Below are positions 1 through 5,968 of a stretch of 5,968 bases of DNA, in pieces. Both the position numbers and the translations under genes were made by a program. This DNA is from Bacteroidia bacterium. Its GTDB lineage: Bacteria > Bacteroidota > Bacteroidia > B-17B0 > Aurantibacillaceae. Under the pieces are notes generated by a model. That model made no database searches. It was not told where the DNA came from and saw only the letters and a program-made list of their open reading frames with translations. Where the stretch lies: contig JAOABO010000062.1 of assembly GCA_026418315.1 (NCBI GenBank), positions 3,844 to 9,811 of the forward strand. The letters run 5' to 3'. Numbering within the stretch: position 1 is the stretch's first letter; each line of letters begins with the position of its first letter.

Positions 1-654
1 GTGTTGAATTAAATATTCATTAGCTTTGCTAAAATGTCGGCAGCCCAAAAATCCTGTGCGAGCTAAAGGTGATGGGTGCGAAGCGGTGAGTATGAGGTGT
101 TTGTGTTTGTCTATTAAATCTATTTTCCCCATTGCCCATTTTCCCCATAGCATAAATACAACGTGCTCTTTTTTTTCAGAAATAACGCGGATGGTAGCAT
201 CGGTAAATTGCTCCCAACCAATATTTCGGTGGCTGCCTGGTTGATTTTTTCTTACAGTAAGAGAAGTATTGAGCAGGAAAACACCCTGCAGTGCCCACTT
301 TTCTAAGTTGCCACTTTTAGGCATTTCGCAACCTATATCGTCTTTTAATTCCTTAAATATATTTTGTAAAGAAGGTGGAAATTTTACGCCATCATTCACA
401 GAAAAACAAAGGCCGTTTGCTTCACCAGGATTGTGATATGGGTCTTGTCCTAAAATAACTACTTTTACTTTATCAAAAGGTGTATAATTGTAAGCCGCAA
501 ATATTCTATTACCAGGCGGATAAATTACATATTTGCTTTTCTCTTCTATTAAAAATTTTTTTAATGCAACAAAATAATCTTTATTAAACTCATTCAATAA
601 AACTGTTTTCCAACTTATATCTATTTTAGGATTAACAGCGATATTATTTTCCAT
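1..654 (-). CDS. ung: Uracil-DNA glycosylase, family 1 (partial, C-terminus off the left edge)
   Basis: Excises uracil from DNA by cleaving the N-glycosidic bond, the first step of base excision repair; a cytoplasmic monomer. I translated the minus strand from the ATG at 654-652; the frame stays open for 218 codons to base 1. Family marks seen: the water-activating loop GQDPYH (residues 69-74, with Asp71 as the catalytic acid/base and Tyr73 shielding C5), GLCFSV (81-86, with Phe84 stacking on uracil), FLLNTSLTV (126-134, with Asn129 reading uracil), MLWGKWA (168-174), and the minor-groove loop HPSPL (193-197, with catalytic His193) followed by GFLGCRHFSKAN. E. coli Ung is about 229 residues, so only a short tail is missing. 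Between HPSPL and GFLGC this protein has three residues (A-R-T), against four in the E. coli SAHR before GFFGC. It is divergent from the genes to its right and functionally unrelated to them. No strict promoter was found for it. Confidence 0.97.
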   Translation of the reverse strand, partial: MENNIAVNPKIDISWKTVLLNEFNKDYFVALKKFLIEEKSKYVIYPPGNRIFAAYNYTPFDKVKVVILGQDPYHNPGEANGLCFSVNDGVKFPPSLQNIFKELKDDIGCEMPKSGNLEKWALQGVFLLNTSLTVRKNQPGSHRNIGWEQFTDATIRVISEKKEHVVFMLWGKWAMGKIDLIDKHKHLILTASHPSPLARTGFLGCRHFSKANEYLIQH

Positions 655-683
655 TTGTTGTTTTGGGCAAAATTGAAAAAAAA

Positions 684-715
684 TTTGCATAGTAATTTTA
701 TACTCCATAATTTTG
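684..715 (+). promoter_or_regulatory. Bacteroidota-type sigma-A promoter for the small lipoprotein gene
   Basis: A -33 element TTTG at 684-687 is followed, after 20 bases, by TAATTTTG at 708-715, a full match to the Bacteroidota -7 consensus TAnnTTTG. The spacing is in the usual range for the phylum. Transcription would start near 720-722 and give a leader of about 24 bases before the ATG at 745. It lies in the intergenic region shared with the divergent ung gene. The motif match is seen in the sequence; activity is inferred. It might also supply transcription to the T9SS genes downstream, since no strong terminator separates them. Confidence 0.6.
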
Positions 716-744
716 TACCTTCAATTACAATTAAATTTTTTATT

Positions 745-876
745 ATGAGAAGAAACAAATTGTTTTTTGGGTTATTAGTGATTGCTGCAGGGATAATTGT
801 ATTATCATGTAAATCTCATGAAAAATGCCCGGCATATTCAAAAGTCAATTGCACTAATACAACTAAATCGGCTTAG
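745..876 (+). CDS. Small predicted lipoprotein with C-P-A-Y motif (43 aa)
   Basis: Function unknown. The ATG at 745 gives 43 residues: a basic start (M-R-R-N-K), a hydrophobic segment at about 6-20, and a lipobox V-L-S-C with Cys22 as the predicted lipidated residue. The mature peptide would be only 22 residues, with the motif K-C-P-A-Y-S at 27-32 and another Cys at 36. A longer reading from TTG at 655 is open but would put 30 residues before the signal peptide and run through the promoter at 684-715, so the ATG is preferred. Very short lipoproteins ending soon after a C-P-A-Y motif are, from memory, recurrent in Bacteroidota and usually labelled hypothetical. It sits 105 bases ahead of the porP-like gene on the same strand; a link to secretion is possible but not shown. 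The matching promoter, signal peptide and lipobox argue for a real gene. Confidence 0.75.
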   Translation: MRRNKLFFGLLVIAAGIIVLSCKSHEKCPAYSKVNCTNTTKSA

Positions 877-981
877 TGATGCATTTTGTAATAGCGTTAT
901 CAAAAATTCTTTTTGGAAAAAATTATTTTTCGTTTAAAAACATTTTCATTAGATTAGCCCCCAACCATAAAAAATAGGTTT

Positions 982-1941
982 ATGAAAAAAATTTCTATCT
1001 TTTTAATGCTTATTCTGGTAACAGCAATACAAGCACAACAAGATCCGCAAATAACTCAGTTTATGTATACAAAGTTAATTTATAACCCTGGGTATGCGGG
1101 TACAAGTAATGCTCTTTGTGCTAATGCTTTATTTAGAAAACAATGGACAAGTTTTCCTGGAGCACCTACTACTATGATTTTAAGTGCAGACATGCCTGTT
1201 ATGGATTTACCTATTGGTGCTGGGCTTAATATTATGAACGACCAGATAGGTGCTATCAAAACATTATATGCTCGCTTAGCGTTGGCATATAATAAACAAA
1301 TAGGACCCGGCAAATTAGGTGTTGGTATAGACGCAGGCATTTTACAAAATCAGGTATCAGAAGCATGGATAGTACCAGAACCTGGAAAAGTAGATAATAG
1401 CATACCGGGCAATTATACAAGCGGTACACAATCTATTTCCAACCCTGATTTGAATAAATTATCTTATGACTTAAGTTTTGGAATCTATTATGGTATTCCG
1501 AATAAGATGTATGTTGGCATTGCGTCTACTCACCTTCCTGCACAGGAGTTAAAAGCCGGAAATGCCAAATATATTCTTGCAAGGCACTATTACATTATGG
1601 CAGGATATACATTTGAATTAAATCCTTTTAATAGTATTACACCTAATGTAAATGTAAAATCTGACGGTTCTACATCTATAATTGATATTAATCTTACCTA
1701 TACATACAATAATATGGTATGGTTAGGTGCTACTTATAGAGCACAAGATGCAGTGGCCCCCATGGCAGGTGTAAAACTTCTGAAAGATAAAAGTTTAAGG
1801 ATAGGAGTGGCTTATGATTATACTTTGTCAAAATTAAAAGGGAATGTAGGTAGTACATTTGAAATTATGCTGGGTTATTGCTTTAACATCAAAAAACAAA
1901 AAACACCTACAGTGTATGGCAATGTGAGATTTTTAGATTAG
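982..1941 (+). CDS. Type IX secretion system outer-membrane protein, PorP/SprF family
   Basis: A 319-residue predicted outer-membrane protein. The N-terminus is a Sec signal peptide (residues 1 to about 18, K-K, then a hydrophobic core, then A-I-Q-A) followed by QQDPQITQFMYTKLIYNPG (19-37), the family's characteristic opening in which the mature protein starts near Q-x-D-P-Q. Other family marks are YAGTS (38-42), RKQWTSFPGAP (52-62), GAGLNIMNDQIG (79-90), RHYYIMAGYTFEL (201-213), GVAYDYTLSKL (275-285) and the ending NVRFLD (314-319). The many alternating short strands fit a beta-barrel. Family members are needed for T9SS function in Porphyromonas (PorP) and for SprB secretion in Flavobacterium (SprF); PorP/SprF-type proteins are also reported to connect secreted adhesins or the GldK ring to the outer membrane. 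Being directly before gldK favours the PorP role, but the family has many paralogues per genome, so I leave the symbol open. The ATG follows an A-rich leader with no strong Shine-Dalgarno site. Confidence 0.93.
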   Translation: MKKISIFLMLILVTAIQAQQDPQITQFMYTKLIYNPGYAGTSNALCANALFRKQWTSFPGAPTTMILSADMPVMDLPIGAGLNIMNDQIGAIKTLYARLALAYNKQIGPGKLGVGIDAGILQNQVSEAWIVPEPGKVDNSIPGNYTSGTQSISNPDLNKLSYDLSFGIYYGIPNKMYVGIASTHLPAQELKAGNAKYILARHYYIMAGYTFELNPFNSITPNVNVKSDGSTSIIDINLTYTYNNMVWLGATYRAQDAVAPMAGVKLLKDKSLRIGVAYDYTLSKLKGNVGSTFEIMLGYCFNIKKQKTPTVYGNVRFLD

Positions 1942-2018
1942 AATTTAAATTCAGTGTAACATATCTCCATATTATGCATTATATTATGAAAAATACCTTT
2001 AATTAAAAGCACAATGCT

Positions 2019-3563
2019 ATGAAAAAAATATTCTTCCTGTCTTTATTAATAGCAATCATTGCCGGGTGTAATAAGAGAACAGCCGAATTAGTGGGTGTTC
2101 AACCCCGGGAACAATGGTACCAGCCCGATCCTTTTGGAATGCTTTATATACCATTAGGTAGTTTTCATATGGGCCCAAGTGATGAGGAAACAACCATGGC
2201 ACACACTTCCCGTAGCAGAATGGTCTCTGTTCAATCGTTTTACATTGATGATTCTGAAATATCCAATAATGAATACCGTCAGTTTGTATATTGGGTGAGA
2301 GATTCTATTGCCAGAAGGTTATTAGCGAATGGTTCTAATGCTGATGCCCAAGAATATCAAATTCCACAAGAGGATTTTTTAGCTACCTGGCCTGAGTATA
2401 AGGGCGATCAAAATTTGCCTGAATTTTATATCAATTGGGAAACTAAAATTAAATGGGATAGTGATGATGAAGATTACAGAAATGACCTTCAGCCCTTATA
2501 TATACCAGAAGTAGAGAGGTTTTACAACAGAAAGCAAATAGATACCCGTAAATTAAATTATGAATACTATAGAGTGGATATTCGTCTTGCTGCACAAAAA
2601 GTGAATCGATTTATTCCTAATAAATCGCCCGATGTGTGGGATGCTGCTCATGAATACAAAAAAGCTGATTATATCAATGGTATTACTCTCAATGATGGAC
2701 AAAATGGACAGCCAGGTACCCCTACTACCCCTGTTGGTGATCCTGAAAAGGATAATAAAACACTTGGGACATACAATGTCAAAGACCAGGTTTCTGTTGG
2801 ACAAGGTAATTATATTTTAAGAGAAAGAAATGGTGTTGATAGGTCTGTCTTTATTGTGAAAGACATTATTAATGTGTATCCGGATACCTTAGCATGGGTA
2901 CATGATTATACCTATTCATTTAATGAACCACTTACCAATATGTACTTCTGGCATCCCGCCTATGATAATTATCCGGTTGTTGGAATTTCATGGAAACAGG
3001 CAAGGGCATTTTCTATATGGAGATCTTTATTATTAAATAATTATTTAATTGGTAGTGGTCAAAGTATAGTAAATGATTTTAGATTGCCTACAGAAGCAGA
3101 ATGGGAATATGCTGCAAGAGGTGGTTTGAAGCTTTCACCGTATCCTTGGGGTGGTCCCTATATTCGTAACGCAAGAGGATGCTTTTTAGGTAACTTTAAA
3201 CCTATGAGAGGTTCGTATATTGATGATGGTGGTTTTCACACAGTTTATATTTATTCATATAATCCAAATGATTATGGATTGTATTGTATGGCTGGTAATG
3301 TTGCAGAGTGGACAAGCAATGCCTTTGATGAATCTGCTTATGATTTTTCACATGACCTTAATCCTGATTATGTATATGAGGCACAAGACAAAGAAGCTAA
3401 CGTTTTAAAAAGAAAAGTAATTAGAGGAGGAAGCTGGAAAGATGTAGGTTTTTACTTACAAGTTTGGGCCAGAACTTATGAATATCAAGATACAGCCAAA
3501 TGCTATGTTGGCTTTAGAAATGTTATGACTTATCTTGGAAGAGCAAAAGGAGATGAGTTATAA
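2019..3563 (+). CDS. gldK: T9SS/gliding motility lipoprotein GldK (PorK), SUMF1/FGE-like fold
   Basis: A 514-residue lipoprotein of the T9SS ring, which with GldN (PorN) forms the periplasmic ring under the outer membrane. The signal peptide ends in the lipobox I-A-G-C with Cys17. A SUMF1/formylglycine-generating-enzyme fold follows: GMLYIPLGSFHMG (40-52), SFYIDDSEISNNEYRQFV (73-90), YPVVGISWKQARAF (318-331), RLPTEAEWEYAARGG (355-369), MAGNVAEW (424-431), VIRGGSW (467-473) and VGFR (497-500). The stretches DTRKLNYEYYRVD (175-187) and INVYPDTLAWVHDYTYSFNEPL (284-305) are typical of GldK rather than of FGE enzymes. After RGGSW the sequence is K-D-V-G-F-Y-L, without the cysteine pair of catalytic FGEs, so a structural role is expected. 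Residues about 203-262 hold a Gly/Pro/Thr-rich insert; the protein is longer than F. johnsoniae GldK as I recall it (about 460). The gene starts 77 bases after the porP-like gene and ends 55 bases before gldL, in the same operon. Confidence 0.96.
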   Translation: MKKIFFLSLLIAIIAGCNKRTAELVGVQPREQWYQPDPFGMLYIPLGSFHMGPSDEETTMAHTSRSRMVSVQSFYIDDSEISNNEYRQFVYWVRDSIARRLLANGSNADAQEYQIPQEDFLATWPEYKGDQNLPEFYINWETKIKWDSDDEDYRNDLQPLYIPEVERFYNRKQIDTRKLNYEYYRVDIRLAAQKVNRFIPNKSPDVWDAAHEYKKADYINGITLNDGQNGQPGTPTTPVGDPEKDNKTLGTYNVKDQVSVGQGNYILRERNGVDRSVFIVKDIINVYPDTLAWVHDYTYSFNEPLTNMYFWHPAYDNYPVVGISWKQARAFSIWRSLLLNNYLIGSGQSIVNDFRLPTEAEWEYAARGGLKLSPYPWGGPYIRNARGCFLGNFKPMRGSYIDDGGFHTVYIYSYNPNDYGLYCMAGNVAEWTSNAFDESAYDFSHDLNPDYVYEAQDKEANVLKRKVIRGGSWKDVGFYLQVWARTYEYQDTAKCYVGFRNVMTYLGRAKGDEL

Positions 3564-3618
3564 TAATAAAAAAACAATTAAAACAAAAACCTATCATTAA
3601 CAACAAAAATTCAGTACT

Positions 3619-4440
3619 ATGAGTAAACTACCAAAAGTAAAAGGTTTCAAAAGATTCTTACACATCTTCTCATCTGCAGGTGCATCTGTGGTAATTGCCG
3701 GCGCTCTATTTAAAATCATGCACTGGCCGGGTTGGGATGTGATGCTTGTAACTGGTATGCTTACTGAAGCAGTTATTTTTATTCTTTTTGCTTTTGATAT
3801 ACCACACGAAGAATATGACTGGACATTAGCATATCCAGAATTAGCAGGTATGGGGACTGAACATACCGAAGAAGAGGGAGAGGAAGGATTAACACCTACT
3901 CAGCAACTTGATTTAGCTCTTGAAAATGCTAAAATAGGACCAGAGTTGATGCAAAGTTTAAGTGAAGGACTTTCTAAATTATCAGAAACCGCTAAACAAC
4001 TTGGTGATATTTCTAATGCCCAATTAGCTACCAATGAGTATGTAGATAACTTAAAACAAGCAGCAAAAAATGTTCATGAACTATCCGATACATATGCAAA
4101 AGCTGCTGACTCTATGAGTTCTTTAGCCAATACAGATGCAGGTCAATTAGGTGAAAGTGTAAACGAAGTGAGTGAATCTTTAAATAAATTTTCTAAAAAT
4201 GTTGCAGCACTAAATGCTACTTATGAGTTACAATTACAATCTGCAAAAGACAGTTTGGAAAATGTTAACCAATTTTATGGCAATTTAGAAGAATTATTAA
4301 AGAATATTACGGATGCTTCGGCTGATACCAGAAAATATAAAGAAGAAATGAGCGCATTAGCAAGCAATCTTTCTGCACTGAATACTATTTATGGTAATAT
4401 GTTGAATGCTATGACTTACAAACCTGTAAACCAATATTAA
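3619..4440 (+). CDS. gldL: T9SS/gliding motor inner-membrane protein GldL (PorL)
   Basis: A 273-residue cytoplasmic-membrane subunit of the proton-motive-force-driven GldLM motor; in solved complexes five GldL surround two GldM. Two transmembrane helices are visible at about 14-34 and 40-60, separated by the conserved HWPGWD turn (35-40). Charged membrane residues of the family are present: Lys32 and His35 in ALFKIMHW and Glu50 in GMLTEAVIF. These line up with Lys27, His30 and the essential Glu49 of F. johnsoniae GldL as I recall it. The position matching its Tyr13 is Ser18 here. After the membrane come EEYDWTLAYPELAGMG (64-79), an acidic linker (about 81-89) and a long, probably helical or coiled-coil cytoplasmic domain to the end. 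Two similar patches, LNATYELQL (198-206) and LNTIYGNML (254-262), suggest a repeated unit there. It is 48 bases upstream of gldM. Confidence 0.96.
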   Translation: MSKLPKVKGFKRFLHIFSSAGASVVIAGALFKIMHWPGWDVMLVTGMLTEAVIFILFAFDIPHEEYDWTLAYPELAGMGTEHTEEEGEEGLTPTQQLDLALENAKIGPELMQSLSEGLSKLSETAKQLGDISNAQLATNEYVDNLKQAAKNVHELSDTYAKAADSMSSLANTDAGQLGESVNEVSESLNKFSKNVAALNATYELQLQSAKDSLENVNQFYGNLEELLKNITDASADTRKYKEEMSALASNLSALNTIYGNMLNAMTYKPVNQY

Positions 4441-4488
4441 AATTAATAAAATTAAATAACCAATTTATTGAACTCAAAATAAAATCCA

Positions 4489-5968
4489 ATGGCAGGAGGT
4501 AAAGAAACACCCAGACAGAAGATGATAGGGATGATGTATTTGGTATTAACCGCCCTATTAGCCCTCAATGTATCTAAACAAATATTGAGAGGGTTCATTA
4601 CAGTGAATGAAAGCATGGAAACCACAATAGCTAACCTTGATGAAAATAATAAAAGGGTATTGGAGAGTTTTAAACATGCCGCAGAAAATAATCCCGCTGC
4701 TAAACCTTATTATGAAAAAGCATTGGAAGCAAGTAAGTATATTGAAGAAGCGGTGAAGTATTTTGAGGAAACTAAGTTTGATGTTATCAAAAAAACCGAT
4801 CAGGTTCCAAATGTTGATAAAACATATAAGTTAGACCTGGACAAAGGGAAAATAGATGATTATGATACACCAACAGGAATGCTGATAGGTTCAGACCCAA
4901 GTAAAATGATTGACGGAGAACATTCTGCTAAAGCGTTAAGAAGAAAGCTTGAAGCTCTTGTTGATAAACTAACAAAAATGGTAGATGAAATGCAGCAAAA
5001 TCCAAAAACTAAATTCTTAAAAGAAGATTATGAACAAATTAAAAAGAAAATAGAAAATTTAAGGCCAAAAGACAGCGATAAAATAGAAGATGGTTTGAAA
5101 CAAACGTGGGAAATTGTAAATTTTAACCACTTACCAATGGCAGCCGTAGTTACCAACTTGAATAAAATGATTGCTGATATGAAAAACACTGAAGCAGAGC
5201 TATATCAAGTATTTGCAGCTGCTTCAGGAAAAATAGCATTAAAATTTGATAAATTATCTGCAAAAGTTATAGCTCCATCTTCTTATATCCAAGCAGGTCA
5301 ACAATATAAAGCAGATATATTTTTGGCTGCCTCATCCTCTGCTATGACAGCAGATATGATGGAAGTTCTTGTTGGTGCAGAATATGACTCCATAACCAAG
5401 CAATTAAAATCTCCTGGCAATCCAATAAAAATAGAAGATGGTATGGGTAAATATGAAGTACAAACCAGTGGACAAGGAGAACAAACATTAAAAGGCGTTA
5501 TCAAATTCAAAAAACCAGATGGTACTTACGATTACTATCCTTTTTCTACAACTTATATGGTAGCTGCGCCATCCGTAGCAGTTGAACCAGAGAAAATGAA
5601 TGTATTTTATATTGGAATAGAAAATCCTGTTGTTATATCTGCAGCAGGGGTATCTCCGACTGATTTAGTAGTTTCTATTTCGGGTGCAGGTGGAAAAACA
5701 ATACCTAAAGGAGGAGGAAAATATATTGTAACTGTAACTACTCCAGGAGAATGCAAAATTTCAGTTTCGGCAAAAACAAAGGATGGGATAAAGCCTCAAG
5801 GGCCTCCTAAAGTATTTCGTGTAAAAAGAATTCCTGACCCACTTCCCAAAATTGGTGGTGTAGTTGCAAATGGTACTATAGAAATGAATAAAGTAACATT
5901 TTCATCTATCAATTCAATTGGTGTAGAATTGATTAACTTTGATTTTGATGTAAAGTTTACTGTTGTTG
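4489..5968 (+). CDS. gldM: T9SS/gliding motor protein GldM (PorM), partial, open at the right edge
   Basis: The ATG at 4489 opens a frame with no stop to the last base; 493 residues are visible. F. johnsoniae GldM is about 513 residues, so only a short tail is probably missing. GldM is the motor's rod: a short cytoplasmic N-terminus, one transmembrane helix and four periplasmic domains reaching the GldK/GldN ring. Seen here: MAGGKETPRQKM (1-12) with Arg9, the residue thought to pair with the GldL membrane glutamate, then a membrane helix at about 13-28 (ending L-A-L-N-V-S). A helical, charged first domain follows (about 35-245, with FNHLPMAAV at 212-220). Then come beta-rich, Ig-like domains containing KVIAPSSYIQAGQQYKADIF (259-278), KMNVFYIGIENPV (369-381) and KVFRVKRIPDPLPKIGG (441-457), all typical of the family. 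There is no cleavable signal peptide. It is preceded by an A-rich leader and continues the porP-gldK-gldL operon; gldN is expected next, outside the window. Confidence 0.96.
   Translation, partial: MAGGKETPRQKMIGMMYLVLTALLALNVSKQILRGFITVNESMETTIANLDENNKRVLESFKHAAENNPAAKPYYEKALEASKYIEEAVKYFEETKFDVIKKTDQVPNVDKTYKLDLDKGKIDDYDTPTGMLIGSDPSKMIDGEHSAKALRRKLEALVDKLTKMVDEMQQNPKTKFLKEDYEQIKKKIENLRPKDSDKIEDGLKQTWEIVNFNHLPMAAVVTNLNKMIADMKNTEAELYQVFAAASGKIALKFDKLSAKVIAPSSYIQAGQQYKADIFLAASSSAMTADMMEVLVGAEYDSITKQLKSPGNPIKIEDGMGKYEVQTSGQGEQTLKGVIKFKKPDGTYDYYPFSTTYMVAAPSVAVEPEKMNVFYIGIENPVVISAAGVSPTDLVVSISGAGGKTIPKGGGKYIVTVTTPGECKISVSAKTKDGIKPQGPPKVFRVKRIPDPLPKIGGVVANGTIEMNKVTFSSINSIGVELINFDFDVKFTVV

Noticed and set aside
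26..244. Plus-strand open frame of 72 codons
   Set aside because: It lies wholly inside the minus-strand ung gene, whose translation shows all family motifs; it has no protein features of its own.
668..675. Minus-strand -7 like element (CAATTTTG read on the minus strand) for ung
   Set aside because: One mismatch in a key position, no TTG element at the right distance upstream, and it would leave almost no leader before the ung ATG.
655..744. TTG-started extension of the small lipoprotein
   Set aside because: It would place 30 residues before a good signal peptide and read through a consensus promoter; the ATG at 745 fits better.
901..930. A/T hairpins (CAAAAA-TTC-TTTTTG and AAAAA-ATTA-TTTTT) as a terminator after the small lipoprotein
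   Set aside because: The stems are short and almost pure A/T with no GC core; in DNA this AT-rich such palindromes arise by chance.
924..931. TATTTTTC as a -7 element for the porP-like gene
   Set aside because: The final G is missing and no TTTG lies 17-23 bases upstream (the nearest are 8 and 35 bases away).
1080..1340. Minus-strand open frame of 86 codons
   Set aside because: Antisense shadow inside the PorP/SprF-family gene, whose frame is strongly supported by family motifs.
2553..2820. Overlapping open frames on both strands inside gldK
   Set aside because: Shadows of gldK; the hydrophobic, Met/Ile-rich translations are typical of off-frame AT-rich DNA.
3220..3408. Plus-strand open frame of 62 codons inside gldK
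   Set aside because: Off-frame shadow across the conserved GNVAEW region of gldK.
5298..5510. Minus-strand open frame of 70 codons
   Set aside because: Antisense shadow of gldM, which reads without a stop through this region and matches its family.

Overview
The window comes from a member of the Bacteroidota. It is AT-rich, translation starts follow A-rich leaders rather than strong Shine-Dalgarno sites, one promoter has the phylum's TTTG-N20-TAnnTTTG form, and most of the window is the core of the type IX secretion system (T9SS)/gliding motor, which is confined to this phylum. The genus cannot be named from the sequence. A PorP-like gene directly before gldK, and GldK/GldL wording unlike the Flavobacterium proteins as recalled, fit a non-Flavobacteriia lineage such as Chitinophagia or Sphingobacteriia (inference).

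Layout: (1) 1-654, minus strand: a family 1 uracil-DNA glycosylase (ung), lacking only its last few codons at the window edge. (2) 655-744: a divergent intergenic region with a good Bacteroidota promoter reading right. (3) 745-876: a 43-residue predicted lipoprotein with a C-P-A-Y motif. (4) 982-1941: a PorP/SprF-family protein. (5) 2019-3563: gldK. (6) 3619-4440: gldL. (7) 4489 to the right edge: gldM, open at its 3' end, with 493 residues visible.

The four T9SS genes lie on one strand with gaps of 77, 55 and 48 bases and no convincing terminator between them, so they probably form one operon; gldN would be expected just past the right edge. In the known system GldL and GldM form the inner-membrane motor driven by the proton-motive force. 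The GldM periplasmic domains reach the outer-membrane-associated ring of the lipoprotein GldK and GldN, and PorP/SprF-type proteins are outer-membrane partners of the apparatus. Motor residues recalled from Flavobacterium (the GldL glutamate, lysine and histidine, and GldM Arg9) can be recognised here, so the motor looks intact.

No stretch of 300 bases lacks a gene. I see no mobile element, CRISPR array, tRNA or rRNA, and no sign of a new kind of system. The points worth a second look are the tiny lipoprotein with its own promoter, a Gly/Pro-rich insert in GldK, a Ser where Tyr is expected in GldL, and a one-residue shortening in the Ung DNA-binding loop.
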